This document shows positions 45,490 to 55,156 of a DNA stretch of 64,000 nt, one piece after another. This DNA comes from Cyanobium sp. NIES-981 (GTDB taxonomy: Bacteria > Cyanobacteriota > Cyanobacteriia > PCC-6307 > Cyanobiaceae), in NCBI RefSeq assembly GCF_900088535.1, contig NZ_LT578417.1, positions 1,116,001-1,180,000 of the forward strand, given 5' to 3'. The translations under genes were made by a program, and so were the position numbers. Position 1 is the first letter of the stretch; each line of letters starts with the position of its first letter. The notes beneath the pieces are model-generated. The model was not told the DNA's origin, did not search any database, and saw only the letters and a program-made list of their open reading frames with translations.

Positions 45490-45681
45490 AGGCCTGCAAA
45501 CCGGCGGATCCTAGGAACTGCCCCAGGAGCTGACAGATCCCAGCAAAGCCGCGAAGCTTGCTAGCAGGAGCCGGCCACCGATGACCACCTCACCGTTTCC
45601 CCCCTCGCCCCGGCCCCAGGCCGGCGCCATACCGGATCCCCCCCGCCCCCGGGCGACGCCGGGGCAGGGCAGCCAGAGGAG

Positions 45682-46752
45682 ATGGGACCGATCCCTCCCA
45701 ACCTGGAGGGCATCGTGCGGCTGGCCTACGCCCGCAACTACTCCGATGTGCACGCGGGCGTGGGAGAAGCACCTCGCTACCGCTCCCGGGGCGACATGCT
45801 CCGCACCGGCTGGCCGGTGACCGACCAGGCCACCTTCACCGCCTGGCTCCGCGAAATGCTCACCCCAGCGGAAATCGATCGATTTCTTCAGGACAAGGAG
45901 TACGACGCGTCCCATACGTTTCCGTTCGCACGCGTTCGGATCAACCTGATGGATTCCATGCGGGGCCCCGCCATGGTGCTGCGGCTGATTCCGAAGACGA
46001 TTGCCAGCCTCGACGATCTGGAAATGCCGCGGGTGCTGCGGGATCTGTGTGCCAGACCGAAGGGCCTGATCCTGGTCACCGGGCCGACCGGCTGCGGCAA
46101 GAGCACCACCTTGGCGGCCATGGTGGACTGGATCAACAAAACCATGAGACGCCACATCCTCACCATCGAGGATCCTGTGGAGTTCGTCCATGAAAGTGAT
46201 CAGTCACTGATCCGCCAGCGCGAAGTCGGCCACCACACCAAGCTTTTCCACAATGCCCTGAGAGCCTCCCTGCGGGAGGATCCCGATGTGATCCTGATCG
46301 GCGAGATCCGCGACCGCGAAACCCTGGCCACCGCCATCGAAGCCTCCCAGACCGGCCATCTGGTGCTTGGCACCCTTCACACCAATTCGGCCATCAAGTC
46401 AGTGGAACGCGTGCTGGGGATGTATCCCCCCAATGAACAGGACCAGATACGGCGTGCCCTTTCAGAATCGCTGCTCGGGGTGATCGCCCAGGGGCTGATC
46501 AAGACCACGGATGGCGAAAGGACGGCCTACCAGGACATCCTGATCAACACCGATGCCTGCAGGGACTACATCCAGAGGGCGGAACTCGATGAGATCGAGG
46601 AAATCATGCGGCGCAGCCGCTTCGACGGGATGGTCACCACCAACCAGTCCCTGCAGGATCTGGTGGAGGCCGGCAGAGTGAGCGCGGAGGACGCCATCTC
46701 CCACAGCCTCAAGCCGAATGAACTGGCTCAGGCGCTGCGGGGACGTACCTGA
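45682..46752 (+). CDS. pilT: Type IV pilus retraction ATPase PilT-like
   Basis: A 356-residue hexameric secretion ATPase family protein. Walker A is GPTGCGKSTT at about residues 134-143. The Asp box is ILTIEDPVEFVH, the Walker B region DPDVILIGEIRDRET and the His box GHLVLGTLHTNSA. The N-terminal PAS-like part is shorter than in PilB, so this is a PilT rather than an assembly ATPase. AGAGGAG sits just before the ATG at 45682. The gene is monocistronic, with no pilB, pilC or pilin nearby. Third codon positions look somewhat less GC-rich than in its neighbours. Confidence 0.92.
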   Translation: MGPIPPNLEGIVRLAYARNYSDVHAGVGEAPRYRSRGDMLRTGWPVTDQATFTAWLREMLTPAEIDRFLQDKEYDASHTFPFARVRINLMDSMRGPAMVLRLIPKTIASLDDLEMPRVLRDLCARPKGLILVTGPTGCGKSTTLAAMVDWINKTMRRHILTIEDPVEFVHESDQSLIRQREVGHHTKLFHNALRASLREDPDVILIGEIRDRETLATAIEASQTGHLVLGTLHTNSAIKSVERVLGMYPPNEQDQIRRALSESLLGVIAQGLIKTTDGERTAYQDILINTDACRDYIQRAELDEIEEIMRRSRFDGMVTTNQSLQDLVEAGRVSAEDAISHSLKPNELAQALRGRT

Positions 46753-46829
46753 AGTACCGGAACAACGTGCGGCATCGGGGCATGCGGCTCGGGGTCAGCC
46801 CAGGCAGGCCCGGCCCTGTCCACCCATTG

Positions 46830-47039
46830 TCAGTGGAACGCCAGGCGGGCCAGCACCAGCACGGTGAGGCCCACGGAGAGGCCCAGCATGGCCAGGCGGC
46901 CGTTCCAGATCTCGGCCTGGGGCGTGAAGCCCCGCCTCCAGGCATTGAGCTCGTCAGGACTGACGGGTTCGTGGCTGGGGCTCCCGGCGGCCGGCTCTGC
47001 GGCCGAGTCGCTGGCGGTGTCCGGATCTGCAGAGGCCAT
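46830..47039 (-). CDS. High light-inducible (Hli/SCP) chlorophyll a/b-binding-like protein
   Basis: A 69-residue one-helix protein of the CAB/ELIP/HLIP family, which binds chlorophyll and carotenoid and protects photosystems during stress or assembly. The family motif EIWNGRLAMLG is at about residues 43-53, followed by a hydrophobic helix ending LVLARLAFH. The N-terminus is an acidic, Ala/Ser/Pro-rich lead. The ATG at 47039 was chosen; the frame extends to an upstream ATG at 47078. It lies between pilT and tsaD, on the same strand as tsaD. Confidence 0.92.
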   Translation of the reverse strand: MASADPDTASDSAAEPAAGSPSHEPVSPDELNAWRRGFTPQAEIWNGRLAMLGLSVGLTVLVLARLAFH

Positions 47040-47081
47040 GGTGGGAAGCCGGCAGCGCTGAAGCCAGCCTAAGGGCACCCG

Positions 47082-48137
47082 TTAGAAGCAAGGCGCGGGG
47101 CCGTAGAGCTCACCGGCCCGCTCCAGCGGCCAGCGGGCGGCCACGCCCAGAGCCCCGGGACTCCTCTGCCCGGCGACCAGTCGCTCGCAGGCCGCCACGG
47201 CGATCATCGCGGCGTTGTCGGTGCAGTAGGGCAGGGGGGCGACGCGCCAGGCCAGGCCATCGCGGTCGGCGCGCTCCGCCAGCAGCTCCCGCAGGCGCCG
47301 GTTCGCCGCCACCCCGCCCACCAGCACCAGAGTGCGCAGCTGCTGATCCACGGCGCAGCGGCAGCTGCGCTCCACCAGCACCTCCGCCACCACCTGCTCG
47401 AAGCTCGCGGCCAGATCGGCCAGGGGCAGGGGCTCCCCGCGCTGCTCCAGCTGGCGCACCAGGCGCAGCATCGCGGTCTTCAGGCCGCTGAAGCTGAAGT
47501 CGTAGGGATGGAATCCCCCCTCCGGCCGTGACACCCGGCCCTTGGGCAGGGGAAAGCGCTGGGGATCCCCCGCGGCGGACACGGCCTGGATCGCCGGCCC
47601 CCCGGGGTAGCCGAGGTTCAGGAGGCGAGCGACCTTGTCGAACGCCTCGCCGGCCGCATCGTCATGGCTGCGGCCGAGCCGCGTGTAGGCCCCGGGGCCA
47701 TCCACCCGGATCAGCTCGGTATGGCCGCCGCTCACCAGCAGCACCAGATAGGGGCCCGGCGGCAGGGGCTCGCCCAGCTGCACCGAGCAGAGATGCCCCT
47801 CCAGGTGGTGGATGCCCAGGAAGGGCTTGCCATGCAGACGGGCCAGGGTGCGGCCGGTCACGGAAGCCACCAGCAGGGCACCGAGCAGACCGGGCGCCGC
47901 CGTGGCGGCGATGGCGTCCACGTCGCCGGCCCCGAGGCCGCAGTCGCCACTGACGCGCGCAATCAGGCCGGGCAGGGCCTCCACATGGCGCCGGGAGGCG
48001 ATCTCAGGCACCACCCCGCCCCAGCGGGCGTGCTCCTCCACCTGGGACGCCACGGCACTGGCGAGCACGGTGCGATCGCGCACAATCGCAGCCGCTGACT
48101 CGTCACAACTTGTTTCGAGGGCCAGAACCGTCGGCAT
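47082..48137 (-). CDS. tsaD: tRNA N6-adenosine threonylcarbamoyltransferase TsaD
   Basis: A 351-residue ASKHA-fold enzyme that transfers threonylcarbamoyl to A37 of ANN-decoding tRNAs. [15 protein letters not shown] starts at residue 4, the metal-binding GIHHLEGHL is near residue 110, and [12 protein letters not shown] and [15 protein letters not shown]-type segments follow. The length is normal. The ATG at 48137 is divergent from psaF with 108 bases between starts, a gene order seen in other picocyanobacteria. Confidence 0.96.
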   Translation of the reverse strand: MPTVLALETSCDESAAAIVRDRTVLASAVASQVEEHARWGGVVPEIASRRHVEALPGLIARVSGDCGLGAGDVDAIAATAAPGLLGALLVASVTGRTLARLHGKPFLGIHHLEGHLCSVQLGEPLPPGPYLVLLVSGGHTELIRVDGPGAYTRLGRSHDDAAGEAFDKVARLLNLGYPGGPAIQAVSAAGDPQRFPLPKGRVSRPEGGFHPYDFSFSGLKTAMLRLVRQLEQRGEPLPLADLAASFEQVVAEVLVERSCRCAVDQQLRTLVLVGGVAANRRLRELLAERADRDGLAWRVAPLPYCTDNAAMIAVAACERLVAGQRSPGALGVAARWPLERAGELYGPAPCF

Positions 48138-48245
48138 GGTGTCCGGAGAGCTCCCCTACTGTCCGCGAGTGACATCCTGCCCCGCGGCCCAGCGCGACCG
48201 CAGGTTTCCGCAAGGCACTTCCTCCGGCTTCTACCCAGACATCCC

Positions 48246-48743
48246 ATGCGACGTCTTTTCCCCCGCCTGTGCGCGGTTCTGCTCTCGGCCTTCCTGCTGT
48301 TCGGCTTCGCGCCCGTGGCCAAGGCTGACGCCTCGGTGGCCGGCCTCACTCCCTGCGCCGAGAGTCCACGCTTCCAACAGCGGGCCGCCGGCGCCAAGAC
48401 CGACCAGGCCAAGGCCCGCTTCGAGATGTACGGCCAGGCCCTCTGCGGCACCGACGGCCTGCCCCACCTGATCGTGGATGGCCGCTGGAGCCACGCCGGT
48501 GACTTCATCATCCCGGGCATCGCCTTCCTGTACATCGCCGGTTGCATCGGCTGGGCCGGCCGCGGCTACCTGATGGCGATCCGTGGCAGCAAGGACGCCA
48601 CCATGAAGGAGATCCAGATTGATCTGCCCCTCGCCTTCAAGAGCACCCTCGCCGCAGCAAGCTGGCCGCTGGCCGCCTTCAGCGAGTTCTCGGGCAAGAA
48701 GCTCACCGAAGCCGACAACAAGATCACGGTGTCACCCCGCTGA
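48246..48743 (+). CDS. psaF: Photosystem I reaction centre subunit III
   Basis: A 165-residue PSI subunit exposed to the lumen and spanning the thylakoid membrane; in some lineages it docks plastocyanin or cytochrome c6. A cleavable signal peptide (about 1-27, [11 protein letters not shown]) precedes the mature [18 protein letters not shown]. The ICRRW-equivalent [17 protein letters not shown] and the membrane helix [17 protein letters not shown] are typical. It is co-directional with psaJ 81 bases downstream, followed by a strong terminator. Confidence 0.97.
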   Translation: MRRLFPRLCAVLLSAFLLFGFAPVAKADASVAGLTPCAESPRFQQRAAGAKTDQAKARFEMYGQALCGTDGLPHLIVDGRWSHAGDFIIPGIAFLYIAGCIGWAGRGYLMAIRGSKDATMKEIQIDLPLAFKSTLAAASWPLAAFSEFSGKKLTEADNKITVSPR

Positions 48744-48824
48744 TCGCTCTGCCTCGGCAGATCAACAGCGCTCCACAGTCCTCAGCCCCGCAACTCCACC
48801 TCTCCACCCCACCTCTCCACCCCG

Positions 48825-48941
48825 ATGAAGAAGTTCCTCACCACGGCGCCGGTGTTCACCGCCATCTGGTTCACCATCACCGCCGGCATCATGATCGAAT
48901 TCAACCGCTTCTTCCCCGACCTGCTGTTCCATCCCCTTTGA
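48825..48941 (+). CDS. psaJ: Photosystem I reaction centre subunit IX
   Basis: A 38-residue single-helix PSI subunit that contacts PsaF. The sequence begins [20 protein letters not shown], followed by [15 protein letters not shown], which is the PsaJ pattern. It lies 81 bases after psaF, in a pyrimidine-rich spacer with repeated CTCCACC words, and 27 bases before the terminator, so psaF-psaJ form one transcription unit. Confidence 0.97.
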   Translation: MKKFLTTAPVFTAIWFTITAGIMIEFNRFFPDLLFHPL

Positions 48942-48968
48942 GATCAGCTCCGGCGTTCACACCCAAGC

Positions 48969-48992
48969 AAGCGGCCCCATGGGCCGCTTTTT
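48969..48992 (+). terminator. Rho-independent terminator of psaF-psaJ
   Basis: A perfect 9-base stem AAGCGGCCC / GGGCCGCTT with loop CAT, followed by TTTTT (48988-48992). It lies between psaJ and the convergent gmk gene. Confidence 0.93.
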
Positions 48993-49044
48993 CATGCTGC
49001 TGCCCTGCCGATTCTTGAGATGCTGATCCTTGAAGTGCTGCTGA

Positions 49045-49593
49045 TCAGCGCAGGCCCAGCTGCTGCTCCAGCTGCTCCAAGGACACCGCCAGGTCATCGT
49101 TGATCAAGGTGGCGTCGAACTCCGCTTCAGCCGCCAATTCCACCCGGGCCCGCTGCAGCCGCCGCTGGATCGCCTCCTCACTGTCGGTGCCCCGCCCACG
49201 GATGCGGCGTTCCAGCTCCGCAAAGGAAGGCGGCTTGATGAACAGCTGAAACCCGGCGGGAAAGGTGTGGCGCACCTGCCGCGCTCCCTCGAGCTCGATC
49301 TCCAGGAGAACCGGACAGCCCGCCGCCAGCCGCTCCTCGACGGGCTGCCGGGGCGTGCCATAGAGATTTCCGGCGAATTCGGCCCACTCCAGGAACCCCC
49401 CGGCCGCCACCTGCTGCTCGAACAGCTCCCGACTGAGGAAGAAATAGGTCTCCCCCTCGGTTTCACCGGGTCGCGGTGCCCGCGTGGTGGCCGACACGGA
49501 CAGCCAGATCTCGGGGTGACGGCGCAGCAGGCCGGCCACCAGGGTGCCCTTGCCAACCCCGCTCGGTCCGGTGATCACGGTGAGACGGGCCAT
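49045..49593 (-). CDS. gmk: Guanylate kinase
   Basis: A 182-residue nucleoside monophosphate kinase that converts GMP to GDP. The P-loop [10 protein letters not shown] starts at residue 9. The [22 protein letters not shown]-binding block (about 34-52) and the [13 protein letters not shown] region are present, as is the lid [15 protein letters not shown]. The ATG at 49593 gives the usual [12 protein letters not shown] start. It is divergent from the RqcH-like gene (60 bases apart). Confidence 0.96.
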   Translation of the reverse strand: MARLTVITGPSGVGKGTLVAGLLRRHPEIWLSVSATTRAPRPGETEGETYFFLSRELFEQQVAAGGFLEWAEFAGNLYGTPRQPVEERLAAGCPVLLEIELEGARQVRHTFPAGFQLFIKPPSFAELERRIRGRGTDSEEAIQRRLQRARVELAAEAEFDATLINDDLAVSLEQLEQQLGLR

Positions 49594-49653
49594 CCGGCAC
49601 CTGAACGCAGGGCTGCAGAGTAGAAGCGTGTGCGGCTGGGCTCCAGCGCGGCC

Positions 49654-51378
49654 ATGGCGAGCCTGCAGACCCTGGATGTCACCAGCCTCAAGGCCGTGCT
49701 TGCCGAGTGGCGGCCGCTGCTGCTGCCGAGCCGGCTGGAGAAGGCGCAACAGGCCGATCCGTGCACGATCCAGCTGGCCCTGCGCCACCTGCAGGGTGTC
49801 CAGTGGCTGGCCCTGAGCTGGCAGGCCGAGGCCGCGCGGGTGCACGCCATCGATCCGCCGCCGCGGCAGGGCGCCGGCAGCACCCTGGCCCAGCAGCTGC
49901 AGCACGGCCTGGGAGGCCTCGCCCTCGTCGAGATCCATCAGCCCGGCTGGGAGCGGGTGGTGGAGCTGGGGTTCGCGCGCCGCCCCGGCGAGCCGCCCCG
50001 GCGCTGGCTGGTGGCCGAGCTCATGGGCCGCCACAGCAACCTGCTCCTGCTGGAGCCGGATGGCCGCGGCGGCCGCCAGGTGGTGGCCCTGGGCCGGCAG
50101 GTGCGCGGCCGGCAGTCGCGGCTTCGACCAATCGCCACCGGCGATCCTTACCAGGCCCCGCCACCGCTGGCTGGCGATCCCCCGGACCGCCAGACCTCCA
50201 TGGCGCGCTGGCAGCAGCAGGTGGCCCTGCTGCCCCTGCCCCTGGAGCAGGCCCTGCGTGCGGCCTACCAGGGCATCAGTCCGGCCCTGGCCCGCCAGCT
50301 GGCGCCGGGCCCCTGGCTGCGGCAGCCGGTGGGGGATCTGGAGCCCCGGCAGTGGGAGAGCCTGTGGCAGCGGTGGCAGGCGTGGCTGGAAGCCGTGGAG
50401 AGCGAGCGCTTCGGCTGGCGCCGGGAGGGCGACGGTTACCGGTGCTGGTGCCTCCGCGAGGAGGTCGGCGCCCCCGGGCCGGCGGTGGCGTCGCGGGATG
50501 GGGAGTCAGCAGGCCCGTCCCCCATGCCGATCAACACCGCTCTCGCCCGCTACTACGGCAACTGGCTGGCCAGCCAGGCGTTCCAGCGGCAGCAGCACCA
50601 GCTCCAGCAGCAGCTGCAACGGCTGCTGGAGAGGGAAACAGGGCAGGCCAGCGCCCAGCAGGCGCTGCTGGATGCCGTGCCGGAAAGCGAGGCCCTGCAG
50701 CGCCAGGCCGATGCCCTGCTGAGCCAGCGCCAGCCCAGCCGCGCCTGCATCGCCGCAGCCCAGAAGCTGTACCAGCAGGCCCGCAAGCGCCGCCGCTCGG
50801 TGGCCTCCATCAGCGCACGGCTGGAGCACCATCGCCATCGCCTGGCCTGGCTCGAAGCCAGCCTCACGTTTCTGGAGCAGGCCGGCAGCCTCGAGGAGCT
50901 CGCGGCCCTGGGCCAGGACCTCGACGACCACCTCCATCCCCCCGGCGGCCCCGGCGCGGCTGCCCGGCGCTCGCCGCCATCGGGCCGGAGCGGCGAGCCC
51001 AGACCTCTGGAACTGCGCAGCCCCAACGGGCTCTGCCTGCAGGTGGGGCGCAACCACCGCCAGAACGAATGGGTCGTGTTCCGGCAGGCACGGCGCGGCG
51101 ACCTGTGGTTCCACGCCCAGGAACTGCCGGGCAGCCACGTGGTGCTGCGCAGCTCGGAGCAGGTGGCCGAGGAGGCCGATCTCCAGGCCGCGGCCGATCT
51201 GGCTGCCCATTTCAGCCGCGGCCGCGGCAACCGCAGGGTGCCGGTGGTGATGGCGCCCACCGACCAGCTGCAACGGATTCCAGGGGCGGCCCCCGGCACC
51301 GTGCGGCACCGGAGTGCCGAGGTGATGTGGGGCAACCCCGAACGGGCTCTTACCCTGCTGGCAGCACAGCAGCCATGA
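49654..51378 (+). CDS. NFACT-family ribosome quality-control protein (RqcH-like)
   Basis: A 574-residue member of the NFACT/Rqc2 family, which recognises stalled 50S-tRNA complexes and adds alanine tails in bacteria. The N-terminal NFACT-N part includes [15 protein letters not shown] near residue 120. A long coiled-coil middle (about 310-430, [13 protein letters not shown] and on) and the C-terminal NFACT-R domain with [25 protein letters not shown] complete it. Older annotations call it a fibronectin-binding protein. Its TGA overlaps the tatC start (ATGA). Confidence 0.88.
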   Translation: MASLQTLDVTSLKAVLAEWRPLLLPSRLEKAQQADPCTIQLALRHLQGVQWLALSWQAEAARVHAIDPPPRQGAGSTLAQQLQHGLGGLALVEIHQPGWERVVELGFARRPGEPPRRWLVAELMGRHSNLLLLEPDGRGGRQVVALGRQVRGRQSRLRPIATGDPYQAPPPLAGDPPDRQTSMARWQQQVALLPLPLEQALRAAYQGISPALARQLAPGPWLRQPVGDLEPRQWESLWQRWQAWLEAVESERFGWRREGDGYRCWCLREEVGAPGPAVASRDGESAGPSPMPINTALARYYGNWLASQAFQRQQHQLQQQLQRLLERETGQASAQQALLDAVPESEALQRQADALLSQRQPSRACIAAAQKLYQQARKRRRSVASISARLEHHRHRLAWLEASLTFLEQAGSLEELAALGQDLDDHLHPPGGPGAAARRSPPSGRSGEPRPLELRSPNGLCLQVGRNHRQNEWVVFRQARRGDLWFHAQELPGSHVVLRSSEQVAEEADLQAAADLAAHFSRGRGNRRVPVVMAPTDQLQRIPGAAPGTVRHRSAEVMWGNPERALTLLAAQQP

Positions 51379-52196
51379 CCGACAGCGCCCGCGAGGATCC
51401 TTCAGGCCTGGAGCCACCGCCGCCGATCCGGATCGACCGGCCCCCCGCTGTGGAGGAACGTCATTCCGAAGCGGGGGGTGACTTCCCCGGCGAGGTGGAG
51501 ATGAGCCTGGTGGACCATCTCGAGGAGCTGCGCCGGCGGATCCTGCGCAGCCTGCTGGCCCTGTTGGTGGGGGCGGCCCTGTGCCTGGCCTTCGTGAAGC
51601 CGCTGGTGCGGTTGCTGGAGGTGCCGGCCGATGGCATCCGCTTCCTGCAGCTCGCCCCCGGGGAGTTTCTGTTCGTGTCGCTGAAGGTGGCCGGCTACGC
51701 CGGTCTCACCCTGGCCCTGCCCTACATCCTCTACGAGGGGCTGGCCTTCGTGCTGCCGGGGCTGACCCGGCGGGAGCGACGCCTGGTGGCCCCAGCCGTG
51801 GCGGGCTCGGCCGTGCTCTTTGCCGCGGGGCTGGCCTTCGCCTGGTGGGCCCTGGTGCCGGCGGCCCTGCGCTTCCTGGTGAGCTACGGCGCCGATGTGG
51901 TGGAGCCGAGCTGGTCGATCGAGCGCTACCTCGATTTCGTGCTGCTGCTGATGGTGGCCACTGCCCTGGCTTTCCAGCTGCCGGTGCTGCAGCTGCTGCT
52001 GGGAGCTCTCGGCCTGGTGCGGGCCAGGGCCATGCTCGCGGCCTGGCGCTGGGTGGTGCTGCTCGCGGCCCTGGGGGGAGCGGTGCTCACGCCCTCCACC
52101 GACCCGGTGACCATGCTGCTGCTCACCGGAGCGATCACGGGGCTCTACCTGGCGGGGGTGGGCCTGGTGGCCCTGGCGGAGCGCCTGCGCGGCTAG
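51375..52196 (+). CDS. tatC: Sec-independent protein translocase TatC
   Basis: A 273-residue membrane protein, the twin-arginine signal receptor of the Tat export system. A 40-residue acidic N-terminal extension precedes the core signature MSLVDHLEELRRRILRS. Six hydrophobic helices follow, with the conserved FxxxP-type periplasmic loop (PGEFLFVSLKVAGYAG) and a PSTDP segment. The ATG overlaps the RqcH-like stop. The position next to petC fits, since Rieske proteins are Tat substrates. It ends in a CTAG shared with DUF3067. Confidence 0.95.
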   Translation: MTDSAREDPSGLEPPPPIRIDRPPAVEERHSEAGGDFPGEVEMSLVDHLEELRRRILRSLLALLVGAALCLAFVKPLVRLLEVPADGIRFLQLAPGEFLFVSLKVAGYAGLTLALPYILYEGLAFVLPGLTRRERRLVAPAVAGSAVLFAAGLAFAWWALVPAALRFLVSYGADVVEPSWSIERYLDFVLLLMVATALAFQLPVLQLLLGALGLVRARAMLAAWRWVVLLAALGGAVLTPSTDPVTMLLLTGAITGLYLAGVGLVALAERLRG

Positions 52197-52522
52197 AGCA
52201 GGAACTCGCTGGCCCGCTCCGGCGGCAGTTCCAGCGGCAGGCCCAGCGCCCGGCCCAGCCGCGGCTTGTCGGCGGTGGTCTGCAGCCAGCGGCGCACCTG
52301 GGCAGCCACGCCGAGGCCGTTGAGCAGCCCGGCCATCTGGTCCAGCTTGGCGGTGTAGACGTCCGCGGAAAGCGGGAACGACTGCTGCTCGAGGTAGGCC
52401 CACATCACCTGCAGATACAGGCGACCACGGCGCTGCACCAGCTGGAGGTCGTAGCTGGCCTGCCAGCGGCTGCGCAGCAGGGAGAGCAACTCCTCGGCAG
52501 TGAGCGGGGGGGAGGAATCCAC
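52193..52522 (-). CDS. DUF3067 family protein
   Basis: A protein of about 109 residues of a family confined to cyanobacteria and plastids, function unknown. The conserved core reads LQVMWAYLEQQSFPLSADVY (about residues 39-58), preceded by SRWQASYDLQLVQRRGRLY. No membrane segment or catalytic motif is seen. The GTG at 52522 gives the N-terminus most like other members (TAEELLSLL near the start); an ATG at 52582 is also in frame. Its stop codon lies in the same CTAG as the tatC stop on the opposite strand. Confidence 0.8.
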   Translation of the reverse strand: MDSSPPLTAEELLSLLRSRWQASYDLQLVQRRGRLYLQVMWAYLEQQSFPLSADVYTAKLDQMAGLLNGLGVAAQVRRWLQTTADKPRLGRALGLPLELPPERASEFLL

Positions 52523-52693
52523 GGCCAGGCCCTTGGGCAGGGAGCCACCTCCCCGTACCAGGGAAACCCTGGCACACCCCATCTCCGCAACGGGTTGTTG
52601 CAGAGCCTGGCGGAGCCCGCACCAGCGGCCCTGAGCGGGAGGAGCAGGCCCTAATGTGGCCGCCACGTTGCTGTGCCTTCCGAGCCGCCCCGT

Positions 52694-53242
52694 ATGACCC
52701 AGATGCCAGCGAGCGCTTCGAGCGGTGATGTGCCCGGAATGGGTCGTCGGCAGTTCATGAACCTGCTGACCTTCGGGTCGGTCACCGGCGTGGCGCTCGG
52801 TGCGCTCTACCCGGTGGTGAACTACTTCATCCCCCCCAAGGCCGCGGGCAGCGGCGGCGGCACCGCGGCGAAGGACGAGCTGGGCAATCCCGTCACCGCC
52901 AGCGGCTGGCTCGGCGGCCACAAGGAGGGAGACCGCAGCCTGGTGCAGGGTCTCAAGGGCGACCCCACCTACCTGATCGTCGAGGGGGATGACGCCATCG
53001 GCAGCTACGGCATCAATGCCATCTGCACCCACCTGGGCTGCGTGGTGCCCTGGAACAGCGGCCAGAACAAGTTCATCTGCCCCTGCCATGGCTCCCAGTA
53101 CGACGCCACCGGCAAGGTGGTGCGCGGCCCGGCGCCGCTGTCCCTGGCCCTGGCCCACGTGTCGGTCGAGAACGACAACGTGTTTCTGAGCCAGTGGACC
53201 GAAACCGACTTCCGCAACGGCGACAAGCCCTGGTGGGTCTGA
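52694..53242 (+). CDS. petC: Cytochrome b6f Rieske iron-sulfur subunit
   Basis: A 182-residue Rieske protein that passes electrons from plastoquinol to cytochrome f. An N-terminal twin-arginine-like segment [13 protein letters not shown] leads into one membrane helix (about residues 35-53) and a Gly-rich hinge (GSGGG). The 2Fe-2S ligands are in CTHLGC and CPCHGS. The ATG at 52694 gives the typical MTQMPAS start; a GTG at 52673 is in frame. petA starts 37 bases downstream, so petC-petA form the usual operon. Confidence 0.97.
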   Translation: MTQMPASASSGDVPGMGRRQFMNLLTFGSVTGVALGALYPVVNYFIPPKAAGSGGGTAAKDELGNPVTASGWLGGHKEGDRSLVQGLKGDPTYLIVEGDDAIGSYGINAICTHLGCVVPWNSGQNKFICPCHGSQYDATGKVVRGPAPLSLALAHVSVENDNVFLSQWTETDFRNGDKPWWV

Positions 53243-53279
53243 TCCGCTTTCCCTCTCCGCTCCTGTCGCCCCTTCTGTG

Positions 53280-54215
53280 ATGCGCCGCCCCTTCTCCCTG
53301 CTGCTCGGCTCCCTGCTCGGTTTCCTCGTTCTCCTCGGGGCCGCGGCCCCGAGCTGGGCCTACCCCTTCTGGGCCCAGCAGAACTACGCCAGCCCCCGCG
53401 AAGCCACCGGCAAGATCGTCTGTGCCAACTGCCACCTGGCCAAGAAGGCCACCCGGGTGGAAGTGCCCCAGGCCGTCTTCCCCGACACGGTGTTCAAGGC
53501 GGTGGTGGAAATCCCCTACGACACGTCCGTGCAGCAGGTGTCCGGTGACGGCAGCGGCACCGGCCTCAACGTGGGCGCCGTGGTGATGCTGCCCGATGGA
53601 TTCACCCTGGCCCCGCAGGATCGGATGAGCGAGGAACTCAAGGAGGAGACGGCCGGCGTCTTCTACTCGCAGTATTCCGACGACCAGCCGAACATCCTGC
53701 TGGTGGGCCCCCTGCCCGGCGACCAGCACCAGGAGATCGTGTTCCCGGTGCTGGCGCCGGACCCGGCCACCGACAGCAGCATCCACTTCGGCAAGTACCA
53801 GCTCCACATCGGCGGCAACCGCGGCCGCGGACAGGTGTACCCCACCGGCGAGAAGTCCAACAACGCCGTGTTCACAGCTTCCGCAGCCGGCACCGTGGCG
53901 TCGATCACCCCGGCTGACGGCGGCGGCACCGTGGTGGAGATCAGCACCGCCGATGGCTCCAGCGTGAGCGAAACCATCCCGGCGGGCCCCACCGTCACCG
54001 CCGCGGTGGGGGATGTGGTGGCCGCCGGTGCTGCACTCACCAACGACCCGAACGTGGGTGGCTTCGGCCAGGTGGATGCCGAGGTGGTGCTGCAGAACCC
54101 CGTGCGGATCTACGGCCTGCTCGCCTTCTTCGCGGCCATCGCCGTGGCCCAGATCTTCCTGGTGCTCAAGAAGCGTCAGGTCGAGAAGGTGCAGGCCGCC
54201 GAAGGCATCGTCTGA
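53280..54215 (+). CDS. petA: Cytochrome f
   Basis: A 311-residue c-type cytochrome of the b6f complex. The signal peptide ends at SWA and the mature protein starts YPFWAQQ, where the N-terminal Tyr is the axial haem ligand in the family. The haem site is CANCH in [12 protein letters not shown] large beta-rich lumenal domain and a small domain follow, and a C-terminal membrane helix (about 277-296) ends with a KKRQVEKVQ tail. A GTG at 53277 directly precedes the ATG chosen. Confidence 0.97.
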   Translation: MRRPFSLLLGSLLGFLVLLGAAAPSWAYPFWAQQNYASPREATGKIVCANCHLAKKATRVEVPQAVFPDTVFKAVVEIPYDTSVQQVSGDGSGTGLNVGAVVMLPDGFTLAPQDRMSEELKEETAGVFYSQYSDDQPNILLVGPLPGDQHQEIVFPVLAPDPATDSSIHFGKYQLHIGGNRGRGQVYPTGEKSNNAVFTASAAGTVASITPADGGGTVVEISTADGSSVSETIPAGPTVTAAVGDVVAAGAALTNDPNVGGFGQVDAEVVLQNPVRIYGLLAFFAAIAVAQIFLVLKKRQVEKVQAAEGIV

Positions 54216-54247
54216 GGCCCCTCCTGAGCGACCTTCTGACCGGTCCC

Positions 54248-55156
54248 ATGGTCTCTCCGGCTGGGCTGGCCGTTGCCTCAACATCGCCTTCCTTCCCGTT
54301 GAGCGTTCTCCTCACCTTCACCTCCCCCGGGCCCCTGGTGTTCCAGCTGGGCCCGCTCAGCCTGCGCTGGTATGGGCTGCTGATCGCCCTGGCGGTGCTC
54401 GCCGGCCTGATGCTGGCCACCCGCCTCGGCCGGGCCCGGGGGATCGATCCGGCCCTGATCGCCGATCTGCTGCCCCTGCTGGTGCTGGGGGCGGTGATCG
54501 GCGCCCGCCTCTACTACGTGCTGCTGGAGTGGCGCCAGTACGCCGACAACTGGACCGACGCCCTGGCCATCTGGCGGGGTGGCATCGCCATCCACGGTGC
54601 CCTGATCGGCGGTGCCATCACCACGATCCTCTATTGCCGCTGGCGGCGCCAGCGCTTCTGGCCCCTGCTGGATGTGCTGATGCCGGCCGTGGCCCTGGGC
54701 CAGGCGATCGGCCGCTGGGGCAACTTCTTCAATTCCGAGGCCTTCGGCCTGCCCACCCAGCTGCCCTGGAAGCTGCGGATCCCCCTGGCCAACCGTCCGG
54801 CCGAGTTCCTCGATCAGATGGATTTCCACCCCACCTTTCTCTACGAATCGCTCTGGAATGTGGGGGTGTGCGTGCTGTTGCTGGTGCTGTTTCGCCAGGG
54901 CCAGCGCGGACGGCTTGCGCTGCCGCCGGGCAGCCTGAGCTGTGTGTATCTGATGGCCTACAGCGCCGGGCGCATCTGGATTGAGGGACTGCGCCTCGAC
55001 CCCCTCTGCCTGTTCTCCGAGCCCCCGTTCTGTGAGGGCGGCCTGCGCATGGCCCAGGTGATCAGCCTGCTGCTGATCGCCCTGGGGGGTCTGGGTCTCT
55101 GGTGGCTCTACGGCCGCCATCGGCCCCTGCCCGACCCCAGTGGGGTGACCCCTTGA
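54248..55156 (+). CDS. lgt: Prolipoprotein diacylglyceryl transferase
   Basis: A 302-residue integral membrane enzyme that attaches diacylglycerol to the lipobox Cys of prolipoproteins such as those at 9.2 and 36.1 kb. Typical blocks are [13 protein letters not shown] near the N-terminus, [12 protein letters not shown] and the signature [13 protein letters not shown] near residue 156. About seven hydrophobic segments are seen. The first 20 residues are poorly conserved, so a later start is possible. It follows petA by 32 bases, and its stop overlaps the TTG start of cobM. Confidence 0.94.
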   Translation: MVSPAGLAVASTSPSFPLSVLLTFTSPGPLVFQLGPLSLRWYGLLIALAVLAGLMLATRLGRARGIDPALIADLLPLLVLGAVIGARLYYVLLEWRQYADNWTDALAIWRGGIAIHGALIGGAITTILYCRWRRQRFWPLLDVLMPAVALGQAIGRWGNFFNSEAFGLPTQLPWKLRIPLANRPAEFLDQMDFHPTFLYESLWNVGVCVLLLVLFRQGQRGRLALPPGSLSCVYLMAYSAGRIWIEGLRLDPLCLFSEPPFCEGGLRMAQVISLLLIALGGLGLWWLYGRHRPLPDPSGVTP

